DNA of 64,000 bases from positions 84,430 to 148,429 of the forward strand of contig NZ_AFCF02000002.1 of assembly GCF_000203975.2 (NCBI RefSeq). Direction: 5' to 3'. This DNA is from Leisingera sp. ANG1 (GTDB lineage: Bacteria; Pseudomonadota; Alphaproteobacteria; Rhodobacterales; Rhodobacteraceae). Positions 10,412 to 19,229 of this stretch are shown here, one piece after another. The position numbers were made by a program, and so were the translations under genes. Numbering within the stretch: the stretch's first letter is position 1; every line of letters starts with the position of its first letter. The notes below the pieces were generated by a model. The model was not told the origin of the DNA, did not search any database, and worked only from the letters and a program-made list of their open reading frames with translations.

Positions 10412-11320
10412 ATGCTGACGAAACAGGTGATGCTGACAAGTGCGCTGACGCTGGCATGCGCCTTGGGGATCGGGGTCTATATGCAGGCATTCGGAACAGA
10501 CCGTGAAGCTGGTTCTGCCCTTAAAGCTGCCGGTGCTGAATTGCCATCGGAACCTAGCGGGGCGGAACTGCAAATCGAAAAAATTGCTTTGACCTCTGCT
10601 AATCCAGCATCTGCCCGGGAATCTGCGGACCACCAGAGTTCAGAGCCGGAGCCTGAGAGCTCTTGCCGTATGACAGCCGCAGCCAAGGCAGCTCCGCTGG
10701 CGATGGTTGCTTTCTCGGTTGATGCTGCATGCCGCGCAAACGAACGCCTTACAGTGCACCACAGTGGTATGAGTTTTACTGTCTCTCTGGACGAAGCCGG
10801 GCGCTATGAAGGGCTTGTGCCGGCCTTAACTCAGACTGCAGTCTTTATCGCTGAAATTTCCGGTGGCACAGGTGCGGTTGCTGTCGTCGAAGTTCCCGAT
10901 ATTGGGGCTGTGGAACGTGTGGTCGTACAATGGAGTGGCCACAGTGGGATTGAACTGCACGCGCGGGAGTTTGGAGCTGCTTACGGCAGTGCGGGTCATG
11001 TCTGGCACGGTGCCGGCGACCAAGCCGGGATTGGCCGGGTTATGCGGCTCGGCGATGAAAGCCAGTTAGCACCGCGCATTGCCGAGATGTACAGCTTGCC
11101 GTCCAGTTTGCCCGGACAGGACGGGAGAGTTTCCTTGACCGCCGAGGCCGAAATTACCACCAGAAATTGCGGGCGGGATATCTATGCTCAGGCGCTGCAG
11201 TTGCATAGCGGCAGACTCAGCAGCCGTGATCTGGTTATGGCAATGCCGGATTGCGATGCACAAGGCAGTTTTCTGGTGTTGAATAATCTGATGGAAGACC
11301 TGAAGATTGCCGCCAACTGA
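10412..11320 (+). CDS. Conserved envelope protein of unknown function (Rhodobacterales, secA-linked)
   Basis: 302 residues. The N-terminus (MLTKQVMLTSALTLACALGI, about residues 6-25) is a signal anchor or uncleaved signal peptide. A Pro/Ser/Glu-rich linker follows, then a beta-rich domain with regularly spaced cysteines (SSCRMT, DAACRANER, RNCGRD, PDCDAQG) that suggests disulfides in the periplasm. From memory, related roseobacter proteins near secA are often labelled 'translocase', but nothing in the sequence supports a transport enzyme. The frame is open from 10283; the ATG at 10412 is chosen for its AGGAGG box at 10401-10406. It lies 23 nt before the PstS/OmpA fusion and is probably cotranscribed with it. 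Confidence 0.75.
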   Translation: MLTKQVMLTSALTLACALGIGVYMQAFGTDREAGSALKAAGAELPSEPSGAELQIEKIALTSANPASARESADHQSSEPEPESSCRMTAAAKAAPLAMVAFSVDAACRANERLTVHHSGMSFTVSLDEAGRYEGLVPALTQTAVFIAEISGGTGAVAVVEVPDIGAVERVVVQWSGHSGIELHAREFGAAYGSAGHVWHGAGDQAGIGRVMRLGDESQLAPRIAEMYSLPSSLPGQDGRVSLTAEAEITTRNCGRDIYAQALQLHSGRLSSRDLVMAMPDCDAQGSFLVLNNLMEDLKIAAN

Positions 11321-11343
11321 TTTGCGGTAATTCAGGTATCAAC

Positions 11344-12897
11344 ATGACCTTCTTCCGTGCGGCCGTTTGCGCCGCACTTTTTCTGGCAGCTCTTGCGCGC
11401 GCACTCGCGGCCCAGGACGTCACATTGTCTTCCCCGGACGGCGCCGTTGAAATCACAGGCACTCTGCTGGGTTTTGATGGTGAGTTCTACCGGGTGCAGA
11501 CTCAATTCGGCGAACTGACTGTTGATGGGTCAGGTGTTTCCTGTGACGGGCCGGGGTGTCCAAGCCTGTCTGGATTTGTTGCGGAGATCACTTTCGCCGG
11601 TTCCTCTGCGATGTCGGAAGTTCTGCTGCCTGCGCTGATCGAGGGATTTGCACTGCGCAATGGGTATCAGACGCGCAGGGAAGCTCTTCCTGCAGGGAAC
11701 TTCAGCCATGTGCTTTTGCGCGGGCAGAAGCCTGCTGCGCGGTTCACTTTTGCTGCCAGCAATACTGACGCAGGATTTGCGGCTCTCATCGCGGATGAGG
11801 CGGATATTGCTATGGCGCTTCGGGAAATACGTCCCCTTGAACGCAAGGCTGCACGGGCGGCAGGTTTAGGGGATCTAACAGGGGTGGGACGCAGCCGTGT
11901 GCTGGCGCTGGATGCCTTTGTGCCAGTGGTGGCGCCGAGCAATCCGGTGCGCGAAATCACTCTGCCGCAGCTGGCTGGCATCTTGTCAGGACAAATCACC
12001 AATTGGCGGGAGCTTGGCGGCCCCGATGCTCCCGTTTCGATCCATATGCCGGTGTCCGCTTCCGGTTTGTCTCAGGCGGTCGAAGACAAGCTGATGAACC
12101 CATCCGGGACTGCGTTTACTTCTGCCATCCAGAGACATGACCGCAGCAGCTTGCTGGTCCGTAGGGTGATGATTGACCCCTTTGCCATAGGTATCTCTAG
12201 CTATGCTGAGAAAGGCGCAGCCCGGGTTCTGACGCTGACTGGGCCCTGCGGATTTTTCCTGCAAGCCGGCCGTCGGGCAGTGAAAACTGAGGACTACCCG
12301 CTGACAGTTCCGATGTTCCTGTACCTGCCGGCCCGGCGTCTTCCCAAAGTGGCGCGGGACTTTCTCGCCTATGTGCGCGGACCGGCAGCGCAGGCAGTGA
12401 TCCGCCGTGCCGGATTTGTGGATCAGGCTCCAGAACTGATCCCGGTCAGCCGTCAAGGCAACCGGCTTGCTAATGCCATTCAAGCAGCGGAAGAAAACGG
12501 CGGCCTGGCGGAATTGCAGCGTTTGGTGACTGAGTTGGGTGGAATGCGGCGGCTGACCGTCTCTTTCCGTTTCGAACCTGGCTCCTCGCGCCCGGACGCT
12601 CAGTCCCGCTCCAACATTGAGCAACTGGCCAGGGCGCTGGAAGCAGGGGAGTTTGACTCAAAGGAAGTTATCTTTGCAGGATTTTCAGATAGTGTTGGGC
12701 CCGCGGCAGGCAACCGGCAAATTGCGTTGAAGCGGGCTGGAGCGGTACGTGATGCGGTGATCAAGGCCGCGGAAACAGCAGACACTGGCCGTGTCAAAAT
12801 CCGAGCTGAAGGATTTGGTGAAGTTTTGCCAATGGCCTGTGATGACAGCGATTGGGGCCGCCAGATCAATCGCAGGGTAGAGGTCTGGGTGCGCTAG
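11344..12897 (+). CDS. Periplasmic PstS-like binding domain fused to OmpA-like peptidoglycan-binding domain
   Basis: 517 residues. A signal peptide (residues 1 to about 22, ending ALAA-Q) is followed by a short N-terminal beta domain. Next is a phosphate-binding-protein-like (PBP2/PstS) domain at about residues 75-350: TFAGSSAMSEVLLPALIEGF, the ASNTDAGFAALI-ADIAMALREI pattern, and LAGILSGQITNWRELGG, which is highly characteristic. The last 115 residues are an OmpA C-terminal domain (SFRFEPGSSRPDAQS, GFSDSVGPAAGNRQIALKRA, NRRVEVWVR). Known PstS/OmpA hybrids are annotated as phosphate ABC substrate-binding proteins, yet no permease genes are nearby, so the protein may be a sensor or scaffold attached to peptidoglycan. 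This inference is untested. Confidence 0.85.
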   Translation: MTFFRAAVCAALFLAALARALAAQDVTLSSPDGAVEITGTLLGFDGEFYRVQTQFGELTVDGSGVSCDGPGCPSLSGFVAEITFAGSSAMSEVLLPALIEGFALRNGYQTRREALPAGNFSHVLLRGQKPAARFTFAASNTDAGFAALIADEADIAMALREIRPLERKAARAAGLGDLTGVGRSRVLALDAFVPVVAPSNPVREITLPQLAGILSGQITNWRELGGPDAPVSIHMPVSASGLSQAVEDKLMNPSGTAFTSAIQRHDRSSLLVRRVMIDPFAIGISSYAEKGAARVLTLTGPCGFFLQAGRRAVKTEDYPLTVPMFLYLPARRLPKVARDFLAYVRGPAAQAVIRRAGFVDQAPELIPVSRQGNRLANAIQAAEENGGLAELQRLVTELGGMRRLTVSFRFEPGSSRPDAQSRSNIEQLARALEAGEFDSKEVIFAGFSDSVGPAAGNRQIALKRAGAVRDAVIKAAETADTGRVKIRAEGFGEVLPMACDDSDWGRQINRRVEVWVR

Positions 12898-13013
12898 AAA
12901 AGAGTATTTAAGAAATTGGTCAACAGTTTGCCGCTGGCTAGGCTGTTGTTGTTCCGAGAAGATAGCGGTAGTCGCGAAGAACTGTCTGCAGCAGTTTAAA
13001 CCGATTCACTCAA

Positions 13014-13493
13014 CTAGCTAGCTAACCGAGTGGCCCACAGCAGCGGCTGGTCGAAGTTATACATTACAAGTTTTCCATCCCCGGTGACCTCCACACGGTT
13101 GGTTAGGCTGATCTGTTGCATGAACTCCCGTTCGGTAATCATGATTGCTTCATCGCACAGCCCTCCACCGATTTGGAACGGTGAGAACATAAAGTTCTCG
13201 AGGTCAGGGCCGAAAGTTGTGGTGAAGCTCCGGCAAGGGCTGGAGCCGTAGAGTGTGCCATCTTCGAAATCAAATCGCAGATTTTCAGATGGGTCCAGAT
13301 CGACGTCCTTAACCTTCTGGATGATCCAGGCACCGTCGAGATCTGCTGCCGTGGTTGTGACCATGGGTATTCCTCCGCTTTGTCCGCTCCCGCCATCAGA
13401 GGCAAATGAGAAAACGGCCAACCCGACGCAAACCCCTGAAAACGCCGTAAGAAACACGGCGCCGGCTAAGCGCGAACCCCTCACGTGCCACAA
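13014..13493 (-). CDS. META/HslJ-like domain protein, start uncertain
   Basis: The core (about 110 residues) resembles the META/HslJ domain: DLDGAWIIQKVKDVDLDPSE at the N-terminus, a GSSPCRSFTTTF-like segment corresponding to the conserved N-x-C motif, and ITEREFMQQISLTNRVEV. Such domains occur in heat-inducible or envelope proteins of unclear function. Two starts are possible. The ATG at 13364 has a strong GCGGAGGAAT box and gives a 116-residue protein without a signal. The longer frame, from a TTG at 13493 or GTG at 13484, adds a hydrophobic stretch (LAGAVFLTAFSGVCVGLAVF) that would act as a membrane anchor but lacks a ribosome-binding site. I give the longest extent. The flanking gaps (12898-13013 and 13494-13669) show nothing else. 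Confidence 0.6.
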   Translation of the reverse strand: MWHVRGSRLAGAVFLTAFSGVCVGLAVFSFASDGGSGQSGGIPMVTTTAADLDGAWIIQKVKDVDLDPSENLRFDFEDGTLYGSSPCRSFTTTFGPDLENFMFSPFQIGGGLCDEAIMITEREFMQQISLTNRVEVTGDGKLVMYNFDQPLLWATRLAS

Positions 13494-13669
13494 CCAGTCG
13501 GTCGGATAATCATTTATGCCTCTCTTTAATGCACATGGACCTTTAGTCTGCGCAGCCAGCCAGAATTGACAAGAAAAAATCTTGCTGGAATCCGGCTTCT
13601 ATGCAACGCTTGATGGTGGCAGAGATAACCTACTGTTTTAAAATAGTTTTTAGTCCTGGGAGTGTCCCC

Positions 13670-16600
13670 ATGCCACTTGACGCATCCGCCGCAAAAGAAA
13701 TCAAACAGCAGATGACACTCGCCCGCAAACGCGCGTTGTCCTTCGGGTTGTGCTTTGGCAAGAAGATCGAGAATTCGGTGTTCCTCACTCACAAGACCAA
13801 GGCTGCCAAGGTGCTGGGCAAGCAAGCGAAATCCGATGGCGAAACCCCGCAGTTCAGCTTCGGCACCCTGAAGCTGGACGGCAAGGAACTGTCGATGTCG
13901 GTCGAGGGCAAGATCGTGCCTGGCATGGCCCGCAAGGCCAAGAAGATGTTCATGGTGGTCGGGCTCAAGTACAAGATCCTTATTCTCGACCCCTCCGGCA
14001 ATGTCGTCGAGTCGGAGGCCGATGATGAGGATGAAACGGCAGAGGACGTCCCCCAGGCCGCCCCGGCCGCCAGCGGCGACACCGCCACCGAAGCGTCGGC
14101 TGAGGCGCCGGCCGCCCCCTCCGCCGAACCGGATCCGGCAGAGGCCAAGTGGAAAACCACCGCTGCCAAGGTCGAGACCAACATGGCGAAGCTCCGCGAC
14201 ATCGCCGGCATCGACCTCTCCAAGGCAGAGACGCTGTGGAAGGCGATCCAGGCCAAGGCCGAGGGCAGCGGCTTTACCGCCGCGCTGGAGCATATCGCCA
14301 AGCTCTCCGCCGAGATGAAGACCGCCGCTCAGGATGCCGCCGCCCGCGCCAAGCGGCAGAGCCTGCTGGAAGGCAAGTGGCAGCAGGCGGCAGCCAAGCT
14401 GGAGCCGCTGATCGATGAGGTGCTGGCACTGAAGACTGCGCAGTCGGAGAAGATTGAAACCGTCTGGACCCAAATCAAGGCCCGCGTGGCCGCCAGCCCG
14501 CCGGATTATGAGGGCGCGCTCAAGGCAGTCGGCCCGCTGGCGCAGGCGATTTCCAAGGCCCGCCAGACCGCCACCGATGCAGGCGGCGGGGAGGCGGCTC
14601 CTGCCAGCACCGAGGCAGCAGCAGGCGGTGATACCGCGACCGCAACCAAACCCGAAGCCCCGGCCAAGGCGCCGGAACAGGCCGCACCACCCTCCGGCGA
14701 CACCGGCAGCGAGACCGGGGACGCCACCGTCGACGAACAGATCGCCCGGATCGAGGCCGCGCTCAAAGCACTAAAGGACGGGCCGGTCAAGACCTACAAC
14801 ACCATGGTGCCGGAAGCGGTCAGCCAGACCCCTGACAAGTGGAAAGCCGCGCTCGACAAGGTTGCGGCGCTGGCCGCGCAGGCCAAGGCCAAGCCCGAGG
14901 ATGCCAGCGACGCCAAGCTGGATGCCGGCGAAAAGGCGCTGGACGCTCTGGAAAAGGCGGTTGCCGCCGACACTCAGGCCAAGACCGCGTTCCAAAAGGC
15001 TCTGGAAATCTTCGATCTGCGCATGGTGCCTCTGACCAGCCACCCCAAGGCCACGGCGCCCGAAATCGCACCTGAAATCACCCGCATTACCGGACTGCGC
15101 ACCGCCGCGGCGGACAAGGCCAAAGCGCATGATCTGAAAACGGCCACCGCCGACTTGACTGCGGCCGAAGCGGAGATTGCCAAGGCCGAAATCCTGGCCG
15201 ATGAGTTCGCCCATTTCATGGCGCTCGATCCCGACCGCAAGGCGCTGGCCGACGCGGCCCGCGGCGTAACAGTCGGCGATCCGGCAGTGGATGACGCCGC
15301 GCGCGAGATGGAGCGGCTTTATGATGCCGCGCAGCAGGACAAGGCCGCCAAGAAATTCAAGGATGGCATCCAGAAGCTGGACGAAGTCGCCAAGGTCTAT
15401 GAACGAACCGCCAAGGTGCGCAAACAGCGCAAGCTGTATGAGGACTGGCGCCCCAAGGTCAAACAGTGGATCGACCACTGGGCGGGCCTCACAGCGGCGA
15501 TCAAGAACCTGCTCAAGGATAAGTTGGACGAGGCCAAGGGTTATTACACCGATTCAGATGTTGCCACGAGCAAGGATTACACCGAGTCGATCAAGCTACT
15601 CAGCAAGTTCTGGGGCCTCCTGCCCTTCCTCAAAAAGGAAATCCCGGTTGTTCAGCAGTATGCTCCGAAGCTGACGGCCTTTGAGGCCAAGCTGAAAGAG
15701 TTCAAAGACCACGATGGTGCTTCGGGCATTCAGGTGATCATCCTCAAGATGGAGGCGGACCTCGCCTCGGCAAAGGCCGAAGCGGTGCTGCACAAGTACT
15801 CCACCGCCCTGACCCTGCTGGACGCCACCCAGGGCGATTGGCCCGCTGCGACCGCCCAAGCGGACGCCTGTAAGGCCTACAAGGAAAAACGCGTGGCAGT
15901 TCAGGGCAAGATCGACCCGCTCAAGAACGTGCCGCAGGCTGCAACCATGCTGGAAGATGCCAAGGCCCTGATGGCCGAGGCGGCAGCAGCGGCGCTGAAG
16001 CTGGACTTCACCACCGCCAGCAACTGTGTGGCAGATGCCGAGAAACGCGCCGACAGCGCCAAGGCCGCGGCAGAGGCCGCTGTGGAGCTGGACGGGATGA
16101 CAGACACCGCCGCGCTCGACGATCTGAAAAAGAATTGGGATCCGGCATTCAAGGTATTCACTGATGTCCGCGATAAGGTGGTAGCAGCCGATACCGGCAA
16201 TGACTTCACCGCGCTGATCGCCAAGGCTCAATTGCCCGCGGCGGAGGCCGAAAAAGCCAAGACGGCCAAGAAGTTCGATGATGCCCGGGCGCACCTGGAC
16301 AGCGCCATCTCCAATCTCAAGATGGCAATGGTGCTGATCCACCAGCACCGCGCCTACGGCGAATTGAAGGCCTCGCTGGCGGCGCAGATTGCGGCGCTGG
16401 CACCGCTGAACGATGCCAATTGCCTGCAGCCGCATATCGACGACGCTAACAAACTGAGCGGCGAAGCGGACGATCTGATCAAGCCGGAAGGCTATGATTA
16501 TAAGGGTGGTGAGGCAAAGATCGCCGCCGCGCGCAAGATTGTAGAGGAAGCCCGCGCCGATGGCGAGCTGTTCAAAACCATCAAGGCGGACCGCACCAAG

Positions 16601-19207
16601 GCCGCTGCTATCATCGCCAAGATCACCACCGAAGGCGGCGATGTCGAAGCCCAGCTGACCCACCGCAAGACCGAAGTTCAGGACCTGCTCGACGAAAGCA
16701 CCTCCAAGCAGACCGCCCGCGATTTCAAGGGTGCCGCGGAGAAGGCCAAGGCGGCGGCGGGCTGGGAGAAAGCAACAGACGAGGATCTGAAAAACCTGAA
16801 AACCGTGCTGGGCTGGGAAACCCCCTTCTTCAAGACGCCCCGCGCTACCCTGATCGGCCCCGGCAAGGAGGCCGGAGTGCATCAGATCGCCCGTGCCGAT
16901 GCGGATTTCGCCAAGTATGAGGCGATGAAGGCTGCGCATACCTATTCTGCCGCGCTGCGGATGTTCGAAAAGGCGTATCAGAAGATTGAGGCCTGCAAGC
17001 TGCTGATCGCGGCAGCGGCCCCCTATAATCAGAGCGTGACAGATGCCCAAGCGGCGGTGGATGCGCTGGCACCGGAAAACAACGATGCCACCAAAGACCG
17101 GATCAAGGCGATGGCGGACCGGCTCACGGCCGCCAAACTGGACCTCGCACGGACCGATCTGGACAGCAACGACTATACCCAGGCGATCAAGCTCTTGAAG
17201 CAAATCACCGAAGACGCCAAGGCGCTGCTGCAATCCATCAAGGGGTCTTCCGATTATGAACCCGCCCGCGCCGCTGCCGAGGCCAAGCTGGCCGAAGCCA
17301 GGGGCCACAAGCACGCAGACGCGATCCAGGCCCAGTTGACCCGGCTGACGGCGAAATACGACAACCTGGTCAAGCTGGCCCCCAGCGATTACGCCACCGC
17401 CAAGACTATGGCCGAGGAAGTCACGAAATCCGCCGAGGAGGCAATCAGCTCCGCCAATACCCACGGTATCCTGGAAGCGGTGAACTCCGCCATCGGCGGC
17501 GACGAGGACAGCGCCCCCTGGTGGCCGCAGGTGCAGGCGGCGAAACTGTCGATCAAGGCAGTGGGCAGCCGCGAGAACGCCGGCGTCGCCAAGACCCATC
17601 TGGACACCGCCAATACCGAGATTGAGAACTGCCAGAAGGACGGGCTGGACGCCAAGATCGCCAAGGGCCATCTCAAGGCAGCGCTGGAGGCCTGCAACAC
17701 TGCCAATGAGGTAATCTCGCAATATGCCTTCATCGCGCAGGAAATCGTCCGCGCCCGCGCCACCCTGCCGCCGGTTACCGGCCACGCTGAGGCGGCCTAT
17801 GTGAAGGATGAGACGGACGCGGTTGAAAAACTGCTGGATGGAGCCGAAACCGCGGCCAAGGGCGGCCAGAACTATGCCAAGGTCAGCAGCGATATCGAGG
17901 CGGCCATTGCCCAGACCAAGATCGCGCTGGAAATGGCGGGGCAGCACAAGCAATACAAGGAGCTGCGCGCCAAACCGGAGGTCGAGCCGCGCCTGGCAGT
18001 GCTGGAAAAACACGAGCACCGCTACGCTATCAAGCCCAGTATCGACACTATGCGCAAGAAGCTGGGTGATGCTGCGGCAGCTGTGGCCGGCAAGAAGCCG
18101 GGCGAGGGCGTCAAGCTTCTGGAGGAGGCCCGCGCCATTGGCACCAGCGCCTTTGTGATGGCGGAAATGCGCGCCAACACTCCGCCCAAGGAAGACGACA
18201 TCAAGGAAATCCTGTCGCGCCCCAATGGCACGGCTGAACTGGACGCAATGATCGACAACCTGGAGCCGGAAGCTCAGCGTGCCGTGGTCAAGGTCGCGTT
18301 CAAGGCGCGTTTTGGATGCGATATCAAGAACTTCAGCAACGAGAACCTGGCCCCGGCCTCGGAAATTGCCGACAACAACCTGAAAGGGCCGAACATCGTC
18401 GCCTTCTACAAGGCGATGCAGGACCTGCCGCTGGATCACACGCTGAACAACGACTCGCTGCAAAGCTTTGCGGTGAACGAGGCTGCCAAGGGCGGTTCCA
18501 AGTACCAAAGCGACAAGAAGCGGATCGTGATGCACGAAGGCGATGCCGGGGCCTCGCCCAATTACGCCTTTGGTAGCGACGATGCGGTCGGCAGCCTGGA
18601 CGATGCCGCCACCCCGGAAGAGCGCGCCGAGCTGGAGAAATGCAAACCCGCCAACGAGGAACCGGTCACCTTCTTCAATTGGAACACCCTGCATGAGGTC
18701 GGCCATGCGGTCGACGACAAGCAGAGCTTCATGAAGAACAACGGCAAGAAGAAGGACTTTGGCGGCTGGACCGAACACGGCATGGATATTTCTGGCATCG
18801 CAGACAAGATTGCCAAGAAATTCAGCTATGATACGGCCTATGTCACTGAATACATGGCCCATAACAAAAGCGCCCATGTGCCGCCCAGGCCGGAGGATGA
18901 AACCTGCTCGGATGAGGACTGGGAAAGCCGCCGGATCAAGATGGAGGCCTTTGTCGATATGGCCTCGGAACCGGCCAAACCCTGGTCCAGCATGGCCACC
19001 GCCAAGAAGCTGGCAATCGGCGGGGTGGTCTATCAGGAAAGCTACCCCAACAGCTGGAACTCCTATCTGCTCAGCGAGCGCGCCAAGGGGATCACCGGCT
19101 ACCAATTCCGGGCGCCGGGGGAGTGGTTCTCGGAGCTGTATGCCGCCTTTCATTCCGGCAAGCTGAAGCCGAACCACCCTGCCGTTGGCTGGCTGGAAAA
19201 ACTCTGA
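13670..19207 (+). CDS. Giant helical-repeat protein with C-terminal HEVGH metallopeptidase-like domain
   Basis: 1845 residues with no signal peptide or membrane segment. Residues 1 to about 110 form a compact domain I do not recognise (KRALSFGLCFGKKIENSVF, FGTLKLDGKELSMSVEGK). Ala/Pro/Thr-rich linkers follow at about 115-155 and 301-351. Residues about 155-1500 are Ala/Lys/Glu-rich helices with recurring units of the type [FY]xxAxxxL (KFDDARAHLDSAI, TYSAALRMFEKAY, DYTQAIKLLKQI). Two units, at about 885-966 and 1418-1491, are clearly homologous (HQHRAYGELKA versus GQHKQYKELRA). The C-terminal 340 residues hold the zincin motif HEVGHAVD at 1675-1682, and a possible glutamate ligand in GEWFSELYAAF at 1818-1828. 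The ATG at 13670 follows GGGAG. Possible roles are a polymorphic toxin or an injected effector; neither is shown. A CpXC gene follows 22 nt later. Confidence 0.85.
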   Translation: MPLDASAAKEIKQQMTLARKRALSFGLCFGKKIENSVFLTHKTKAAKVLGKQAKSDGETPQFSFGTLKLDGKELSMSVEGKIVPGMARKAKKMFMVVGLKYKILILDPSGNVVESEADDEDETAEDVPQAAPAASGDTATEASAEAPAAPSAEPDPAEAKWKTTAAKVETNMAKLRDIAGIDLSKAETLWKAIQAKAEGSGFTAALEHIAKLSAEMKTAAQDAAARAKRQSLLEGKWQQAAAKLEPLIDEVLALKTAQSEKIETVWTQIKARVAASPPDYEGALKAVGPLAQAISKARQTATDAGGGEAAPASTEAAAGGDTATATKPEAPAKAPEQAAPPSGDTGSETGDATVDEQIARIEAALKALKDGPVKTYNTMVPEAVSQTPDKWKAALDKVAALAAQAKAKPEDASDAKLDAGEKALDALEKAVAADTQAKTAFQKALEIFDLRMVPLTSHPKATAPEIAPEITRITGLRTAAADKAKAHDLKTATADLTAAEAEIAKAEILADEFAHFMALDPDRKALADAARGVTVGDPAVDDAAREMERLYDAAQQDKAAKKFKDGIQKLDEVAKVYERTAKVRKQRKLYEDWRPKVKQWIDHWAGLTAAIKNLLKDKLDEAKGYYTDSDVATSKDYTESIKLLSKFWGLLPFLKKEIPVVQQYAPKLTAFEAKLKEFKDHDGASGIQVIILKMEADLASAKAEAVLHKYSTALTLLDATQGDWPAATAQADACKAYKEKRVAVQGKIDPLKNVPQAATMLEDAKALMAEAAAAALKLDFTTASNCVADAEKRADSAKAAAEAAVELDGMTDTAALDDLKKNWDPAFKVFTDVRDKVVAADTGNDFTALIAKAQLPAAEAEKAKTAKKFDDARAHLDSAISNLKMAMVLIHQHRAYGELKASLAAQIAALAPLNDANCLQPHIDDANKLSGEADDLIKPEGYDYKGGEAKIAAARKIVEEARADGELFKTIKADRTKAAAIIAKITTEGGDVEAQLTHRKTEVQDLLDESTSKQTARDFKGAAEKAKAAAGWEKATDEDLKNLKTVLGWETPFFKTPRATLIGPGKEAGVHQIARADADFAKYEAMKAAHTYSAALRMFEKAYQKIEACKLLIAAAAPYNQSVTDAQAAVDALAPENNDATKDRIKAMADRLTAAKLDLARTDLDSNDYTQAIKLLKQITEDAKALLQSIKGSSDYEPARAAAEAKLAEARGHKHADAIQAQLTRLTAKYDNLVKLAPSDYATAKTMAEEVTKSAEEAISSANTHGILEAVNSAIGGDEDSAPWWPQVQAAKLSIKAVGSRENAGVAKTHLDTANTEIENCQKDGLDAKIAKGHLKAALEACNTANEVISQYAFIAQEIVRARATLPPVTGHAEAAYVKDETDAVEKLLDGAETAAKGGQNYAKVSSDIEAAIAQTKIALEMAGQHKQYKELRAKPEVEPRLAVLEKHEHRYAIKPSIDTMRKKLGDAAAAVAGKKPGEGVKLLEEARAIGTSAFVMAEMRANTPPKEDDIKEILSRPNGTAELDAMIDNLEPEAQRAVVKVAFKARFGCDIKNFSNENLAPASEIADNNLKGPNIVAFYKAMQDLPLDHTLNNDSLQSFAVNEAAKGGSKYQSDKKRIVMHEGDAGASPNYAFGSDDAVGSLDDAATPEERAELEKCKPANEEPVTFFNWNTLHEVGHAVDDKQSFMKNNGKKKDFGGWTEHGMDISGIADKIAKKFSYDTAYVTEYMAHNKSAHVPPRPEDETCSDEDWESRRIKMEAFVDMASEPAKPWSSMATAKKLAIGGVVYQESYPNSWNSYLLSERAKGITGYQFRAPGEWFSELYAAFHSGKLKPNHPAVGWLEKL

Positions 19208-19229
19208 CCTATTGAAAGGCTTCTGACCG

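Noticed and set aside
15596..19177. A 1193-codon open frame on the minus strand inside the giant gene
   Set aside because: It is a codon shadow of a G+C-rich, Lys/Ala-rich gene; it has no ribosome-binding site and its product is a His/Gly/Leu-rich composition without domains.
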